The notes under the pieces were generated by a model. It was not told the DNA's origin, searched no databases, and was given only the letters and a program-made list of their open reading frames with translations. This document shows positions 17,584 to 28,676 of a stretch of 64,000 nt of DNA, one piece after another; position 1 is the first letter of the stretch, and every line of letters begins with the position of its first letter. Made by a program: the position numbers and the translations under genes. This DNA comes from G965215055 sp965215055 (GTDB lineage Bacteria; Pseudomonadota; Gammaproteobacteria; UBA4575): assembly GCA_965215055.1 (NCBI GenBank), contig OZ244046.1, positions 1 to 64,000 on the forward strand. Direction: 5' to 3'.

Positions 17584-20500
17584 ATGAAGCAGTTTGTGCA
17601 CTTGCATGTACACACCGAATACTCACTTGAAGACAGTATAATTCGCATACCCGAGTTGATGCAGCGAGCAAGTGCATTGGGAATGCCCGCAGTTGCTTTG
17701 ACGGACGTTAATAATTTATTTGCCTTGGTAAAGTTCTATCAAGCGGCGGTAAAGTGCGGAATTAAACCAGTTATTGGCCTTGATGCCCAGGTAGCGGGTT
17801 TATCACGGAAGGAGCCCAGTTCCAGGCTCGTCTTTTTATGCAAAAACGAGGAAGGCTATAAAGCCCTGACCAGGCTGATCACCAGGAGCTATTTGGAAGG
17901 TCAAAGAGATAGCGGTCCTACCATGGAGCGCGATTGGCTAGTCGAACTCAACCAGGGTCTGATCGTATTATCAGGAGCGCGGGGCGGAGATGTGGGCAAG
18001 GCAATTATTTCCGGCAATAATAAACTTGCTGAAGACTACCTGCGGTTCTGGTACACCAATTTTCCCGACAATTACTATATCGAGTTGCAACGTACGGGCC
18101 GTGAAGAAGAAGAGTTATATACCCGCCACGCTCTACAACTCGCCACCAAATTTTCTGTGCCCGTGGTTGCCAGTAATGACGTGCGTTTTTTGCACCGTGA
18201 AGAATTTAATGTGCATGAAGCTCGCGTGTGTATACAAACTGGCAAAGTTTTGCATGATACCCAACGGCCAAGTGTGTACTCCGAGCAGCAATATCTTCGC
18301 AGTAGTGAGGAAATGTTCGAACTCTTCGAAGATATCCCTGAAGCAATTACGAATAGTACGGAAATAGCAAAACGCTGTAACGTTACATTACGTTTTGGCG
18401 ACAGCATTTTACCGGAGTTTCCCACTCCGAATAAACTGACGCCGCAGGAATACATGCGCAGCCAGGCAGAAGAAGGTCTCAAGCGATGTCTTGTTAAGAC
18501 TGCCGCCTGTAATCACGGCGCGATTGAATCGTATAAAAATCGGCTTGACGCGGAATTGGGCGTGATCGACTCCATGGGGTACGCGGGATATTTTCTCATC
18601 GTTGCCGATTTTACGCGCTGGGCAAAGGAGCAGGGTATACCGGTGGGTCCGGGCCGGGGTTCCGGGGCTGGATCATTGGTTGCCTACGTGCTTGGTATTA
18701 CGGACATTGACCCATTGCAGTACGATTTGCTGTTTGAGCGTTTCCTGAATCCTGAGCGGGTATCCATGCCCGACTTCGATATTGATTTTTGTATGGATAA
18801 CCGTGACCGGGTATTTGAGTACGTCGCGCAGCGATACGGACATAACCGCGTAAGTCAAATCATTACCTATGGCAGCATGGCAGCGCGAGCCGTTGTGCGA
18901 GACGTTGGCAGGGTGTTGGGGCATCCCTACGGCTTTGTTGATCGCATTGCCAAATTAATACCATTTGAAGTGGGGGTGACGCTGGAAGAAGCGTTGAAGC
19001 GCGAACCGGTATTACAAGAACAATATGAAAAAGAAGAAGACGTGCGTGCAATCCTGGATATGTCCAAGAGCCTTGAAGGTCTTGTGCGAAATGCAGGGAA
19101 ACATGCGGGTGGCGTCGTCATTGCACCTACGGATCTTACCGACTTTACTCCTCTATATTGCGAGGCAGGTGGAACCAACATCGTTACTCAACTGGATAAG
19201 GATGACGTAGAGGCAATTGGGCTGGTCAAGTTCGACTTCCTGGGGTTACGCACTCTTACTATTATTGACAACACGATTCGCGTAGTGAATGAAAAACGCC
19301 AACAGAGGGGAGAGTCGTTAATTTCCGTAGATACAATTCCACTAGATGATGCTGCAACCTATAAAACCTTGCAGAAACAGCAGACAACTGCGGTCTTTCA
19401 ACTTGAATCCAGCGGTGTCAAGGACATCATCAGGCGGCTTAAGCCGGACAAGTTTGAAGACGTCGTAGCCCTGGTAGCTTTATACCGCCCCGGGCCGTTA
19501 CAGTCCGGCATGGTGGATGATTTTATTCTGCGTAAACAAGGTACTGCTCAAGTAAATTACTTTCACCCGAATCTACAGCCTATATTGGAGCAGACCTATG
19601 GCGTCATTTTATACCAGGAACAAGTCATGCAAATTGCGCAGGTACTGGCAGGGTACACGCTTGGCAGTGCCGATTTGCTACGGCGTGCAATGGGGAAGAA
19701 AAAACCCAAGGAGATGGCGCAGCAACGTGAAATATTTGTCTCGGGAGCGGTAGAACGCGGAATAAAGCGAACACTGGCGAATCATATTTTTGATTTAATG
19801 GAAAAGTTTGCCGGCTATGGATTCAACAAATCGCACTCGGTTGCCTATGCACTTCTGGCCTACCAGACTGCCTGGTTGAAGACGCATTTTTCCGCCGAGT
19901 TCATGTCATCGGTAATGTCCTCGGACATTGACAATACGGATAAAGTAGTAAACCTTATCGACGAATGCCGAGGGATGAAAATCAAGGTGGTTTCACCCGA
20001 CATCAATAGTTCGGATTACGGTTTTACAGTATCCGATGACAAAGTTGTCTTATATGGCCTGGGAGCAATTAAAGGTGTGGGCCAGGCTGCAGTTGAACAG
20101 ATTGTCCAGGAACGCAGTCAAAACGGCAGTTACCAGGATCTGGATAATTTTTGTACGCGCCTCGACACGCAAAAAGTCAATCGTCGTTGTATTGAAGCGC
20201 TGATTCGCGCGGGGGCCATGGATTGTCTCGGGTATACGCGCGCGAGCCTGTTTAAGCACCTTGACAAATCGTTGCATTATGCAGAACAACGGCAACGCGA
20301 TCACGATATAGGCCAGAATGACATGTTCGGCCATGCTGAAGTAAGCATGCAGGCAAGCAAGGTGCAGGCGATACCGGAATGGGATGAAGAAAAGAAATTG
20401 CTTGGTGAACGTGAAACCCTGGGGCTCTATCTGACCGGTCATCCCTTTGCCAGGTATCAAAGTAAGCTGGAAGGAATCACTCACAAAAATATCAGTCAAC

Positions 20501-21078
20501 TACTGAATGACGGTCATGGTGTCAACGCGTCTCGGCAGGTTCAAGGCGCAGCGGAAACGGTAATGGTTGCCGGCTTGTTGGATCAAATCAGGTTACGTAG
20601 TGGCCCCAGGGGACGGACCGCGTTCTTGACTCTTGATGACAGTAGAGGGCGTATTGAAGTTGCCGTTTTTGCGAATGACTATGCGAAGTACGCCCACTTG
20701 CTGGTTAAAGATGCGATACTGATTATTAATGGCAGCCTTGGTCGGGACGAGTTTGCCAACCGCATTCGTATGCGCGCCAACAGGATATGGAATTTTGACG
20801 AATACCTGAGAGAGTATGGCGAGGTATTAAATATAAACGTTGAAACCATGGATGGCTCATCATCCCTGGCACAGGACTTGGAACACTTGTTGAATCCATT
20901 CAGGAATGGCAACTGTCGAGTGATGGTTGAATACCAGAATAATTCGATTACCGTGCGCTTGGGATTTCCGGAAGACTGGAAAATCTCTCTCGACGAAAAA
21001 TTATTGCATCGCCTGGGAAAAATATCCGAAGTTTCCGCTACGAGAGTCACGTACAAAAAGCAGACTATCGATGCGTAG
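17584..21078 (+). CDS. dnaE: DNA polymerase III alpha subunit
   Basis: Replicative polymerase of 1164 residues (E. coli 1160). The N-terminal PHP domain begins FVHLHVHTEYSLEDS. The polymerase active site shows GPGRGSGAGSLVAY and the catalytic Asp motif PDFDIDF (396-402). A helix-hairpin-helix region, the internal beta-clamp motif QNDMF (about 911) and an OB-fold near residue 1000 follow. A TTG six bases upstream (17578) is in frame, but the ATG at 17584 gives the standard N-terminus. In E. coli, accA follows directly; here a restriction-modification gene lies between them. Confidence 0.98.
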   Translation: MKQFVHLHVHTEYSLEDSIIRIPELMQRASALGMPAVALTDVNNLFALVKFYQAAVKCGIKPVIGLDAQVAGLSRKEPSSRLVFLCKNEEGYKALTRLITRSYLEGQRDSGPTMERDWLVELNQGLIVLSGARGGDVGKAIISGNNKLAEDYLRFWYTNFPDNYYIELQRTGREEEELYTRHALQLATKFSVPVVASNDVRFLHREEFNVHEARVCIQTGKVLHDTQRPSVYSEQQYLRSSEEMFELFEDIPEAITNSTEIAKRCNVTLRFGDSILPEFPTPNKLTPQEYMRSQAEEGLKRCLVKTAACNHGAIESYKNRLDAELGVIDSMGYAGYFLIVADFTRWAKEQGIPVGPGRGSGAGSLVAYVLGITDIDPLQYDLLFERFLNPERVSMPDFDIDFCMDNRDRVFEYVAQRYGHNRVSQIITYGSMAARAVVRDVGRVLGHPYGFVDRIAKLIPFEVGVTLEEALKREPVLQEQYEKEEDVRAILDMSKSLEGLVRNAGKHAGGVVIAPTDLTDFTPLYCEAGGTNIVTQLDKDDVEAIGLVKFDFLGLRTLTIIDNTIRVVNEKRQQRGESLISVDTIPLDDAATYKTLQKQQTTAVFQLESSGVKDIIRRLKPDKFEDVVALVALYRPGPLQSGMVDDFILRKQGTAQVNYFHPNLQPILEQTYGVILYQEQVMQIAQVLAGYTLGSADLLRRAMGKKKPKEMAQQREIFVSGAVERGIKRTLANHIFDLMEKFAGYGFNKSHSVAYALLAYQTAWLKTHFSAEFMSSVMSSDIDNTDKVVNLIDECRGMKIKVVSPDINSSDYGFTVSDDKVVLYGLGAIKGVGQAAVEQIVQERSQNGSYQDLDNFCTRLDTQKVNRRCIEALIRAGAMDCLGYTRASLFKHLDKSLHYAEQRQRDHDIGQNDMFGHAEVSMQASKVQAIPEWDEEKKLLGERETLGLYLTGHPFARYQSKLEGITHKNISQLLNDGHGVNASRQVQGAAETVMVAGLLDQIRLRSGPRGRTAFLTLDDSRGRIEVAVFANDYAKYAHLLVKDAILIINGSLGRDEFANRIRMRANRIWNFDEYLREYGEVLNINVETMDGSSSLAQDLEHLLNPFRNGNCRVMVEYQNNSITVRLGFPEDWKISLDEKLLHRLGKISEVSATRVTYKKQTIDA

Positions 21079-21155
21079 TTTCCGAAGCACGGACGCGGAA
21101 TGTCACGAATACGGCGACGGCATTCGACAGTGGGTGGCATAAGGGCAGTAAAGTA

Positions 21156-24100
21156 ATGGATCGGAACCTGGCGAGTATGCTTCGCGTTTATCGCCGCGAA
21201 GTGGAGCAAACGCACGCAACCGGACAGGCAACCGAGCACAGCTATCGGCCAGCACTCCAGGCGCTTGTTGAGGGTTTTGCAGGTGATGGTTCCCGTGCGC
21301 TCAATGAGCCTGCACATGTCGCCTGCGGTGCTCCCGACTTCATTGTCGAGCGGTGCGGTATCCCGACAGGCCATATTGAATGTAAGGATATTGGCGCTAA
21401 CCTGGATCACGTCCAGGCCAATGAACAACTGGTGCGCTACCGAGCCAGCCTGCCCAACCTCATCCTGACCGACTATCTGGAATTCCGCTGGTATGCGCAA
21501 GGCGAGTTACGCGAGGTAGCGCGCCTTGGGCGCATCGACGGCCAGGGCAGAATTGCCACCGACAAGGAAGGCGTCGAGCGGGTCAGCTTGCTATTGAATA
21601 CTTTTCTCACGGCTGATCAGCCGTCAATCAGCAATCCACGGGAGCTTGCCGAACGCATGGCGGCCAAGGCCAGGCTGCTGCGCGACGGCATCGGGCGTAT
21701 TCTGAGGCAGGAAGGTGGAGCGGGTCCGTTGCATGAATTGCTGGCTGCCTATCGCGACGTTCTGATCACCAGCCTCTCCCCTGGGCAATTCGCCGATTTG
21801 CAGGCGCAAACTGCGGCTTACGGCTTGTTCGCGGCACGTTGTCTGCACGACGACGTAAGTGCCGGGACGTTCACGCGCCAGTCTGCTGTTTTTGCGGATA
21901 CGACCCCGTTTCTGCGCGACCTGTTCGGCCGTATTGCTGGCCCCGGCATTGACCCGCGCATTGCCTGGATCGTGGACGACCTGGCACTGTTGCTGGACCA
22001 GGCCGACATGGCGTCAATTCTTGCCGATTTTGGAAAACGTGCTCGAAAGGAAGACCCGGTAGTACATTTCTACGAAGACTTTCTGGTCGCCTATGATCAA
22101 AAACTGCGGGAAATTCGCGGCGTCTACTACACGCCCGAACCTGTAGTCTCCTATATTGTGCGCAGCGTGGATCGCCTGTTGCGCACGCACTTCAGTCTTG
22201 CTGATGGTCTCGCTGATACCGCAACGGTCGCAGTCGAAACGCAGGACGGGACCACGGAATCGAGCCCACGAGTGTTGATCCTCGATCCGGCAGCGGGCAC
22301 CGGCACCTTCCTGCGTGAGGCAATCGCCTGCATCCGGGCGACGATCGAAGGCAAGGGGCTTGCCGGTGCCTGGTCCGATTACGTCGGCGATCACCTGTTA
22401 TCCCGCCTGTTCGGGTTCGAACTGCTGATAGCACCTTATGCGATCTGTCATCTGAAACTCGCCCTTGAGATCGGTGGGACAGAGGCCGGGTTCAAAATTC
22501 CAGCCGGCCAACGTCTCGGGATCTTCCTCACCAACACGCTGGAAGAGGCACATGAAGGAGCCGCCGGTGCATTGTTTGCCCATGAGATCGCGCGCGAGGC
22601 AGCGGGCGCGGATGCCGTGAAGCGTGAAAAGCCCGTGATGGTGGTGCTTGGCAATCCACCATATTCCGGCCATTCAGCCAATAAAGGCAAATGGATCAGA
22701 GAACTGTTGCGGGGCCGGGACGGCGCAGGTGTGACCGGCAGTTACTTCGACGTGGACGGCCAGCCGCTTGGTGAGAAAAATCCGAAGTGGCTGAATGACG
22801 ATTACGTTAAATTCATCCGCTTTGCCCAGTGGCGGATCGAGCAGACCGGCGAAGGTGTACTCGGCTTTGTAACCAACCACAGCTACCTGGACAATCCTAC
22901 TTTCCGGGGGATGCGCCAGAGCCTGATGGAGACCTTCGACGAGATTTACCTGCTTGATCTGCATGGTAACGCCAAGAAAAAGGAAACTGCACCGGACGGT
23001 AGCAGGGATGAAAACGTGTTTGATATTCAGCAAGGCGTCGCTATCGGCCTGTTCATCAAGCGGGCTGATGCCAGCGAAGCCCCGGCCCGGGTGCTCCATG
23101 CCGATCTTTGGGGTGAGCGGGAAGTCGGCCCAGATGGCGGCAAATACGGCTGGCTCGCCGCAAACGATGTTAAAACTACGGAGTGGGCGGAGCTTTCTCC
23201 CAAGGCTCCACTCTACCTTTTTGTGCCCAGGGACGAGGCAAGAATGGAGGAATACGAGGCGGGTTGGAAGCTCACTGACATTTTCCCTGTCAACTCGGTC
23301 GGTATTGTTACGGCGCGTGACAAGCTGGCGATTCAATATACCACGGATGATATGCGCCGCGTTGTGTCCGACTTCGCAAAACTCCCGGAAGAGACAGCCC
23401 GCAGCCGTTACAGCTTGGGTAAGGACGTACGCGATTGGAAAGTATTATGGGCGCAAGAGGATTTGCGCTCAAATACTAACACCGATACTCGTATTGTCCC
23501 AATTCTGTATAGACCATTCGATATCCGATTTACCTATTACACCGGGAAATCACGTGGTTTTATCTGTATGCCACGCCCCATCTGTCATGCATCACATGCT
23601 GGCTGGGCCGAACTTGGGTCTGATTTCTTGTCGCCAGCAATCCCAAGTTGGCATCGAATGGGGATATTGCGGTGTTGCACGTTCGATCATCGAGTCCTGT
23701 GTGATCTCGAACAAGACGCGTGAAATCAATTATCTCTTTCCTCTCTATACTTACGCAAAAGATACAAGTGACACACTTGGTGAGGCACGCCACGCCAACC
23801 TGGACCAGGAATTCATCAAGGCGGTCACTTCTACTTTCGATCTCATCCCTGATGGTACTGATGAACTCGAAACCACGTTCGGGCCGGAAGATGTATTTCA
23901 CTACATCTACGCTGTGCTCCACAGCCCGGAATACCGTCACCGCTATGCCGATTTCCTGAAATCGGATTTCCCGCGCATCCCGCTGACCAGCAACCAGGTG
24001 CTGTTTGCAGCGCTGGCTAGCCTGGGCCAGCGCCTTGTCGCCTTGCACCTGATGGAAGTTGATGCAAGTGGTGCGCCTGCCTTTCCGCATGCAGGAAGTA

Positions 24101-24384
24101 ACAGGGTGGACAAGGTGCGCTACGTTCCACCTGCCGGGACAAGCGGCCGGGTGTGCATAAACCAGGACCAGTACTTTGAGGGCGTGGAGCCGGAAACCTG
24201 GAGTTTCACCATCGGCGGCTACCAACCCGCACAGAAATGGCTGAAGGACCGCAAAAACCGTGTCCTTTCGTTTAACGATATCGCTCATTACTGCCGTATC
24301 TGCACCGTGCTGGCTGAAACTCCCGAGGTCATGGCGCACATCGACGAGACCATCAATGCGCACGGTGGCTGGCCGCTCGCATGA
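21156..24384 (+). pseudogene. Single-chain restriction-modification enzyme (type ISP/IIG-like), frameshifted
   Basis: A fused nuclease-methyltransferase-specificity protein that would be about 1075 residues if intact. The PD-(D/E)xK nuclease site is P60-D61 with E75 and K77. Adenine methyltransferase motif I (LDPAAGTGTFL, about 376) and motif IV NPPY (500-503) are present. The C-terminal part resembles the type ISP specificity domain; no helicase domain is seen. The reading frame shifts at the CCCC run 23576-23579: before it the family match is in one frame, after it (PSVMHHMLAGPNLG onward, through REINYLFPLY, to 24384) in the next; one C fewer restores it. GC is about 68% at 22261-22320, well above dnaE, and the gene sits between dnaE and accA, which are normally adjacent. 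Likely acquired and then inactivated, unless the shift is a sequencing error. Confidence 0.82.
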
Positions 24385-24555
24385 CCGGATTATCCGTGCA
24401 GATATGAGTTGCGTCGCTTGTTTCCGGGTGTCGTCACAGGCTCGATATTCTCTTGCCTTTTGCACGCGGGCGGGAATGACGTGAGACGAGTATATGGAAG
24501 GATGTACCTTGAAAGGGCATAATCTAATGGATTGCAGCTATTTACGTTATTGCCG

Positions 24556-25518
24556 ATGAATCCCGATTACCTCGATTTTGAGCAACCCATTGCCGAACTG
24601 GAAGCCAAGATCAGTGAATTGAAACTGGTTGGCAGTGACGATGAGTTTAATTTGAACGAAGAGATTGCCAGGCTGCAGTCCAAGTGCCAGGTTTTGATCA
24701 AATCTATTTTCTCCAACTTGAGCCCGTGGCAGGTTGCGCAACTGGCGCGCCATCCCAAGCGGCCGTATACCCTGGATTATATTGAAAGACTGTTTACCGA
24801 TTTTACTGAGCTTCATGGTGATCGCATGTACGCGGATGACGCAGCGATTGTCGCGGGGGTAGCAAAGTTTGAAGGTACTTCGATAGCAATAATCGGCCAC
24901 CAGAAAGGCCGCAATACCAATGAAAATATACGCCGAAATTTTGGCATGCCGCGTCCCGAAGGCTATCGCAAGGCGTTGAGGGTCATGGAGCTTGCTGAAC
25001 GTTTCAAGTTGCCGCTGTTCACTTTTATTGATACGCCGGGTGCGTATCCGGGTATCGGTGCGGAGGAGCGCGGTCAAAGCCAGGCAATTGCAGTAAACTT
25101 GCAGCGCATGGCCTGTTTGCGCACGCCCATCCTGTGTACGGTCACGGGAGAAGGGGGTTCGGGGGGTGCCCTTGCCATAGGCGTGGGAGATCATTTGTCA
25201 ATGCTGAGATATAGCATGTACTCTGTGATCTCTCCGGAAGGCTGTGCGTCCATTTTATGGAAGAACGCGGGCAAGGCCGAGGAGGCTGCCGCGGCACTGG
25301 GAATTACGGCGCAGCGCTTGAAGGAGCTGAAATTGATCGATGAAATCATTGAAGAGCCTTTGGGTGGTGCCCATCGTGATATTGATACGACGTGTAAAAA
25401 TCTGCGTGCTACCCTCATTACCGCGCTGAATAAATTTACCCCGAAAACGATAAATGACCTGCTTGCAGCCCGTTACCGGCGTCTTACCCAGTTCGGAGTG
25501 TTTAAGGAATCTGCTTGA
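24556..25518 (+). CDS. accA: Acetyl-CoA carboxylase carboxyltransferase subunit alpha
   Basis: Transfers the carboxyl group from biotin to acetyl-CoA to make malonyl-CoA; works with AccD. It has 320 residues from the ATG at 24556 (E. coli 319), chosen because MNPDYLDFEQPIAELEAKI matches the family; a TTG 24 bases upstream is unlikely. Conserved segments: ARHPKRPYTLDYIE, GHQKGRNTNENIRRNFGMP, FIDTPGAYPGIGAEERGQ and GEGGSGGALAIGVGD. The 170 bases before it hold the end of the inserted restriction gene and no other feature I can support. Confidence 0.97.
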   Translation: MNPDYLDFEQPIAELEAKISELKLVGSDDEFNLNEEIARLQSKCQVLIKSIFSNLSPWQVAQLARHPKRPYTLDYIERLFTDFTELHGDRMYADDAAIVAGVAKFEGTSIAIIGHQKGRNTNENIRRNFGMPRPEGYRKALRVMELAERFKLPLFTFIDTPGAYPGIGAEERGQSQAIAVNLQRMACLRTPILCTVTGEGGSGGALAIGVGDHLSMLRYSMYSVISPEGCASILWKNAGKAEEAAAALGITAQRLKELKLIDEIIEEPLGGAHRDIDTTCKNLRATLITALNKFTPKTINDLLAARYRRLTQFGVFKESA

Positions 25519-25552
25519 ATTTGCCTGTATCCGTACGTGAGCGTTATGTCAG

Positions 25553-26833
25553 ATGGCGTTGACAGCTACATCCTTGCAACCCACGTTCAAGCGGTTCCAT
25601 CTTGCTTCCAAGTATATCGTTGCCTTTAGCGGGGGGCTGGACTCAACGGTTTTATTGCACTTGATGCACACTCTTGATCTTCCTCTGCAAGCCGTGCACG
25701 TCAATCATCACTTGCAGCCGCATTGCGATCAGTGGGAGCGTCACTGTGAAAAAATTTGTAACGCATGGAATATCGCATTCTCCGTGCGGCACGTGGAGAT
25801 AGAAAAAATACCAGGAAAGAGTGTTGAGGAAGGAGCACGGAAAGCAAGGTACAGGGAATTGGCCGAATTTGTGGGCAGGCAGGATATTCTGGTTACCGCG
25901 CACCATAAAAATGATCTGGTGGAAACCTTGATGCTGCAATTATTACGCGGTGCCGGTCCCGCGGGGCTCGCGGCAATGTCGTATGAAAGAAATCTTAATT
26001 CCGGCAGGCATTTGCGGCCATTACTTGATTATACGCGAGAAGAATTGCATGAGTATGCTCAGCAACATTCCTTGCATTGGATAACGGATGAGTCCAACGA
26101 TTCACTGGAGTTTGATCGCAACTACCTGCGCAGGGAGATTATCCCCAGGCTTACAGCCCGGTGGCCCGGAGCATTGCAGACCATTGCGCGTGCGTCAGAC
26201 CTGCAGGCGCATGCTGTAAGTTGTCTGCGAGAACTTGCGAACCTGGACGTGCGTGCTGCAGCCACGGATGACTCTCGCACGTTGAACGTGAAGGTTTTGC
26301 AGGAATTAAGTTACGTGAGGTTAAGTAATGCATTGCGGGAGTGGATTCGGGATCACGCGATGAGGGTGCCTAATAAAAAGTTGTTGGGTCGTATCATTAT
26401 GGACGTCGTGCATAAAGATAAACATAAATCTTCCCCGGTGCAGACCTGGGGAGAAGGAGAAATACGGCGTTATCGCGACCGGATTTATTTAATGCAACCA
26501 TTGCCTGCGCATGACTGTAATCAGCAATACCAGTGGAAAATAGGCCAGCCTTTGTACATTGCGAGCCTGGACCTGACTTTACAACCGACCGACCTATCTC
26601 GATATGATGTAATGCTTCCTGAACATGTACGGGAACTTGACGTGCGTTTTCGTTGCGGGGGTGAGCGATTTAGACCACCTGGAGCAGAGCATCACAAATC
26701 ACTGAAAAAAATGTTTCAGGAAGCGGGTGTCCCACCCTGGAAGAGAGATCGTGTACCCCTGCTGTATTACAAAGACCAACTTGTCTCCGTATTGGGTTAT
26801 TGGAATGCCCCCGTTTGTCACGAGAGTTCATGA
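25553..26833 (+). CDS. tilS: tRNA(Ile)-lysidine synthase
   Basis: Converts C34 of the tRNA(Ile) CAU anticodon to lysidine, which switches its charging from Met to Ile. It has 426 residues (E. coli 432). The PP-loop ATP motif SGGLDS is at 26-31, HVNHHLQ and TAHHKNDLVET follow, and the C-terminal substrate-binding domain ends in VLGYWNAPV. It lies after accA, as in many Gammaproteobacteria. Confidence 0.96.
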   Translation: MALTATSLQPTFKRFHLASKYIVAFSGGLDSTVLLHLMHTLDLPLQAVHVNHHLQPHCDQWERHCEKICNAWNIAFSVRHVEIEKIPGKSVEEGARKARYRELAEFVGRQDILVTAHHKNDLVETLMLQLLRGAGPAGLAAMSYERNLNSGRHLRPLLDYTREELHEYAQQHSLHWITDESNDSLEFDRNYLRREIIPRLTARWPGALQTIARASDLQAHAVSCLRELANLDVRAAATDDSRTLNVKVLQELSYVRLSNALREWIRDHAMRVPNKKLLGRIIMDVVHKDKHKSSPVQTWGEGEIRRYRDRIYLMQPLPAHDCNQQYQWKIGQPLYIASLDLTLQPTDLSRYDVMLPEHVRELDVRFRCGGERFRPPGAEHHKSLKKMFQEAGVPPWKRDRVPLLYYKDQLVSVLGYWNAPVCHESS

Positions 26834-26838
26834 GCTAC

Positions 26839-26867
26839 TTGAAATTATGTCAAGTAAATATTGTTAT
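26839..26867 (+). promoter_or_regulatory. Candidate promoter upstream of pyrG
   Basis: TTGAAA (26839-26844) and TGTTAT (26862-26867) are spaced by 17 bases in the 133-base gap before pyrG. The -10 matches four of six consensus bases. It would start the pyrG-kdsA-eno-ftsB-ispD-ispF run. Pattern match only. Confidence 0.4.
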
Positions 26868-26966
26868 GTCTGCGCAGTTTTGATACGCTTCAGCCCATCT
26901 TAGGGATTTCTCTTCACACGTGCGCCGCTACTTTTAATTGCTGATGCCAATGTGCGCAAGGGCTAC

Positions 26967-28676
26967 ATGACGCGCTACGTCTTTATAACGGGGGGTGTAG
27001 TTTCTTCGCTGGGCAAGGGAATTGCCTCGGCCGCCCTGGGTGCCATCCTGGAGGCTCGCAAACTCACAGTCAGCCTCATGAAGCTGGACCCTTATATAAA
27101 CGTGGACCCCGGTACCATGAGTCCCTTTCAACATGGAGAAGTTTTCGTTACTGCGGACGGCGCAGAAACGGACTTGGACTTGGGGCATTACGAACGCTTC
27201 GTACGTTTTCGTGCAAGTAAGAGTAATAATTTTACTACCGGTCAAATATATGAAAATGTAATTCGCAAGGAACGTCGCGGCGATTATCTTGGCGGTACGG
27301 TACAAGTCATCCCTCACGTTACAGACGAGATTAAAAGATGTGTTGAGCTTGGGGCAGGGGATGCGGACATTGCATTGGTAGAGGTTGGTGGAACGGTTGG
27401 CGATATCGAGTCACTGCCTTTCCTCGAAGCCATACGTCAACTGGGCGTCGAGCTTGGCCACGAGCGTACCATTTACATTCATCTGACCCTGGTGCCATAT
27501 ATCAGTGCCTCCGGTGAAATGAAAACCAAGCCCACGCAACACTCCGTTAAGGAGCTCAGATCCATCGGCATTCAGCCGGACATACTATTATGCCGCTCGG
27601 ACCGACCTTTGCCAGAAGGACAACGCAAGAAAATCGCGTTGTTTACCAACGTCGAAGAAAAGGCCGTAATTTCAGCGGTTGACGTCAGCACGATATACAA
27701 GTTACCTCTGTGGCTGCATTCCCAGGGTCTGGATACGATCGTTGCCGAAAAGTTCCAGCTCGATTTACCTACCACGTCTCTAAGGGACTGGAAAGAAGTG
27801 GTCCATGCCATCGAGTTTCCAGAGACTGAAGTGACTATCGGCATGGTTGGCAAGTACGTTGATCTTACGGAATCCTACAAATCACTGAACGAAGCGCTTA
27901 CACACGCTGGTATTCATACCTGTACCAAAGTAAACGTTCAGTACATTGATTCTGAAAGTATCGAAACAAGCGGCATTGACGTGCTGAAAAATCTGGACGC
28001 AATACTTGTTCCGGGCGGATTCGGCAGTCGTGGCATAGAGGGAAAAATTGCAGCTTCACGTTATGCGCGTGAGCATAAGATACCCTACCTGGGAATTTGT
28101 CTGGGTATGCAGGTGGCCGTGATTGACTATGCACGTAACGTCGCTGGGCTTGATGACGCTCATAGCACTGAATTTGAACAAACTACCAGTAATCCGGTTA
28201 TTGCCTTGATCAAGGAATGGCTGGACCGTGAAGGCAGAGTGGAGCAGCGCAGCAAGGTTTCGGACCTGGGTGGGTCCATGCGTCTTGGTGAACAGGAGTG
28301 CAGAGTACAGCCCGGGTCCCTGGTACATGCGTTATATGGAAAAGACTTGATTTCAGAGCGGCATCGGCATCGCTACGAATTTAATAACACCTTTATGGCG
28401 ACTTTACAAAATGCCGGACTTTCTTTTACAGGCAAGTCTGTGGATGACATGCTCGTGGAAGTTATCGAGATCAAGGATCACCCCTGGTTCATAGGGTGTC
28501 AGTTTCATCCTGAATTTACTTCCACGCCACGTGCAGGCCACCCGCTGTTCACGGGCTTCATACAAGCTGCGCGTGAGCATCACGACCGGCAGGACAAGCC
28601 TGATGAAGATACAACGCATACCCGGCGGGCCTCGCTTGGCTTGATGGCGCAATCTGAGGCATCCGGCCACAATTAA
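26967..28676 (+). CDS. pyrG: CTP synthase
   Basis: Makes CTP from UTP using glutamine. It has 569 residues from the ATG at 26967 (E. coli 545); the frame is open from a GTG 15 bases upstream. The N-terminal synthetase domain starts TRYVFITGGVVSSLGKG and includes KLDPYINVDPGTM. The C-terminal glutamine amidotransferase shows the nucleophile Cys378 in GICLGMQ and the His-Glu pair in CQFHPEF. A 25-residue polar tail follows the domain. The stop overlaps the kdsA start by one base (TAATG). Confidence 0.97.
   Translation: MTRYVFITGGVVSSLGKGIASAALGAILEARKLTVSLMKLDPYINVDPGTMSPFQHGEVFVTADGAETDLDLGHYERFVRFRASKSNNFTTGQIYENVIRKERRGDYLGGTVQVIPHVTDEIKRCVELGAGDADIALVEVGGTVGDIESLPFLEAIRQLGVELGHERTIYIHLTLVPYISASGEMKTKPTQHSVKELRSIGIQPDILLCRSDRPLPEGQRKKIALFTNVEEKAVISAVDVSTIYKLPLWLHSQGLDTIVAEKFQLDLPTTSLRDWKEVVHAIEFPETEVTIGMVGKYVDLTESYKSLNEALTHAGIHTCTKVNVQYIDSESIETSGIDVLKNLDAILVPGGFGSRGIEGKIAASRYAREHKIPYLGICLGMQVAVIDYARNVAGLDDAHSTEFEQTTSNPVIALIKEWLDREGRVEQRSKVSDLGGSMRLGEQECRVQPGSLVHALYGKDLISERHRHRYEFNNTFMATLQNAGLSFTGKSVDDMLVEVIEIKDHPWFIGCQFHPEFTSTPRAGHPLFTGFIQAAREHHDRQDKPDEDTTHTRRASLGLMAQSEASGHN

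Noticed and set aside
20679..21500. A 273-codon minus-strand frame across the dnaE 3' end and the start of the restriction gene
   Set aside because: It is antisense to two real genes and has no homology that I recognise.
23560..24465. A 301-codon open frame on the minus strand opposite the restriction gene
   Set aside because: It lies antisense to the frame-corrected specificity domain, has no recognisable motifs, and is explained by the GC-rich codon pattern of the real gene.
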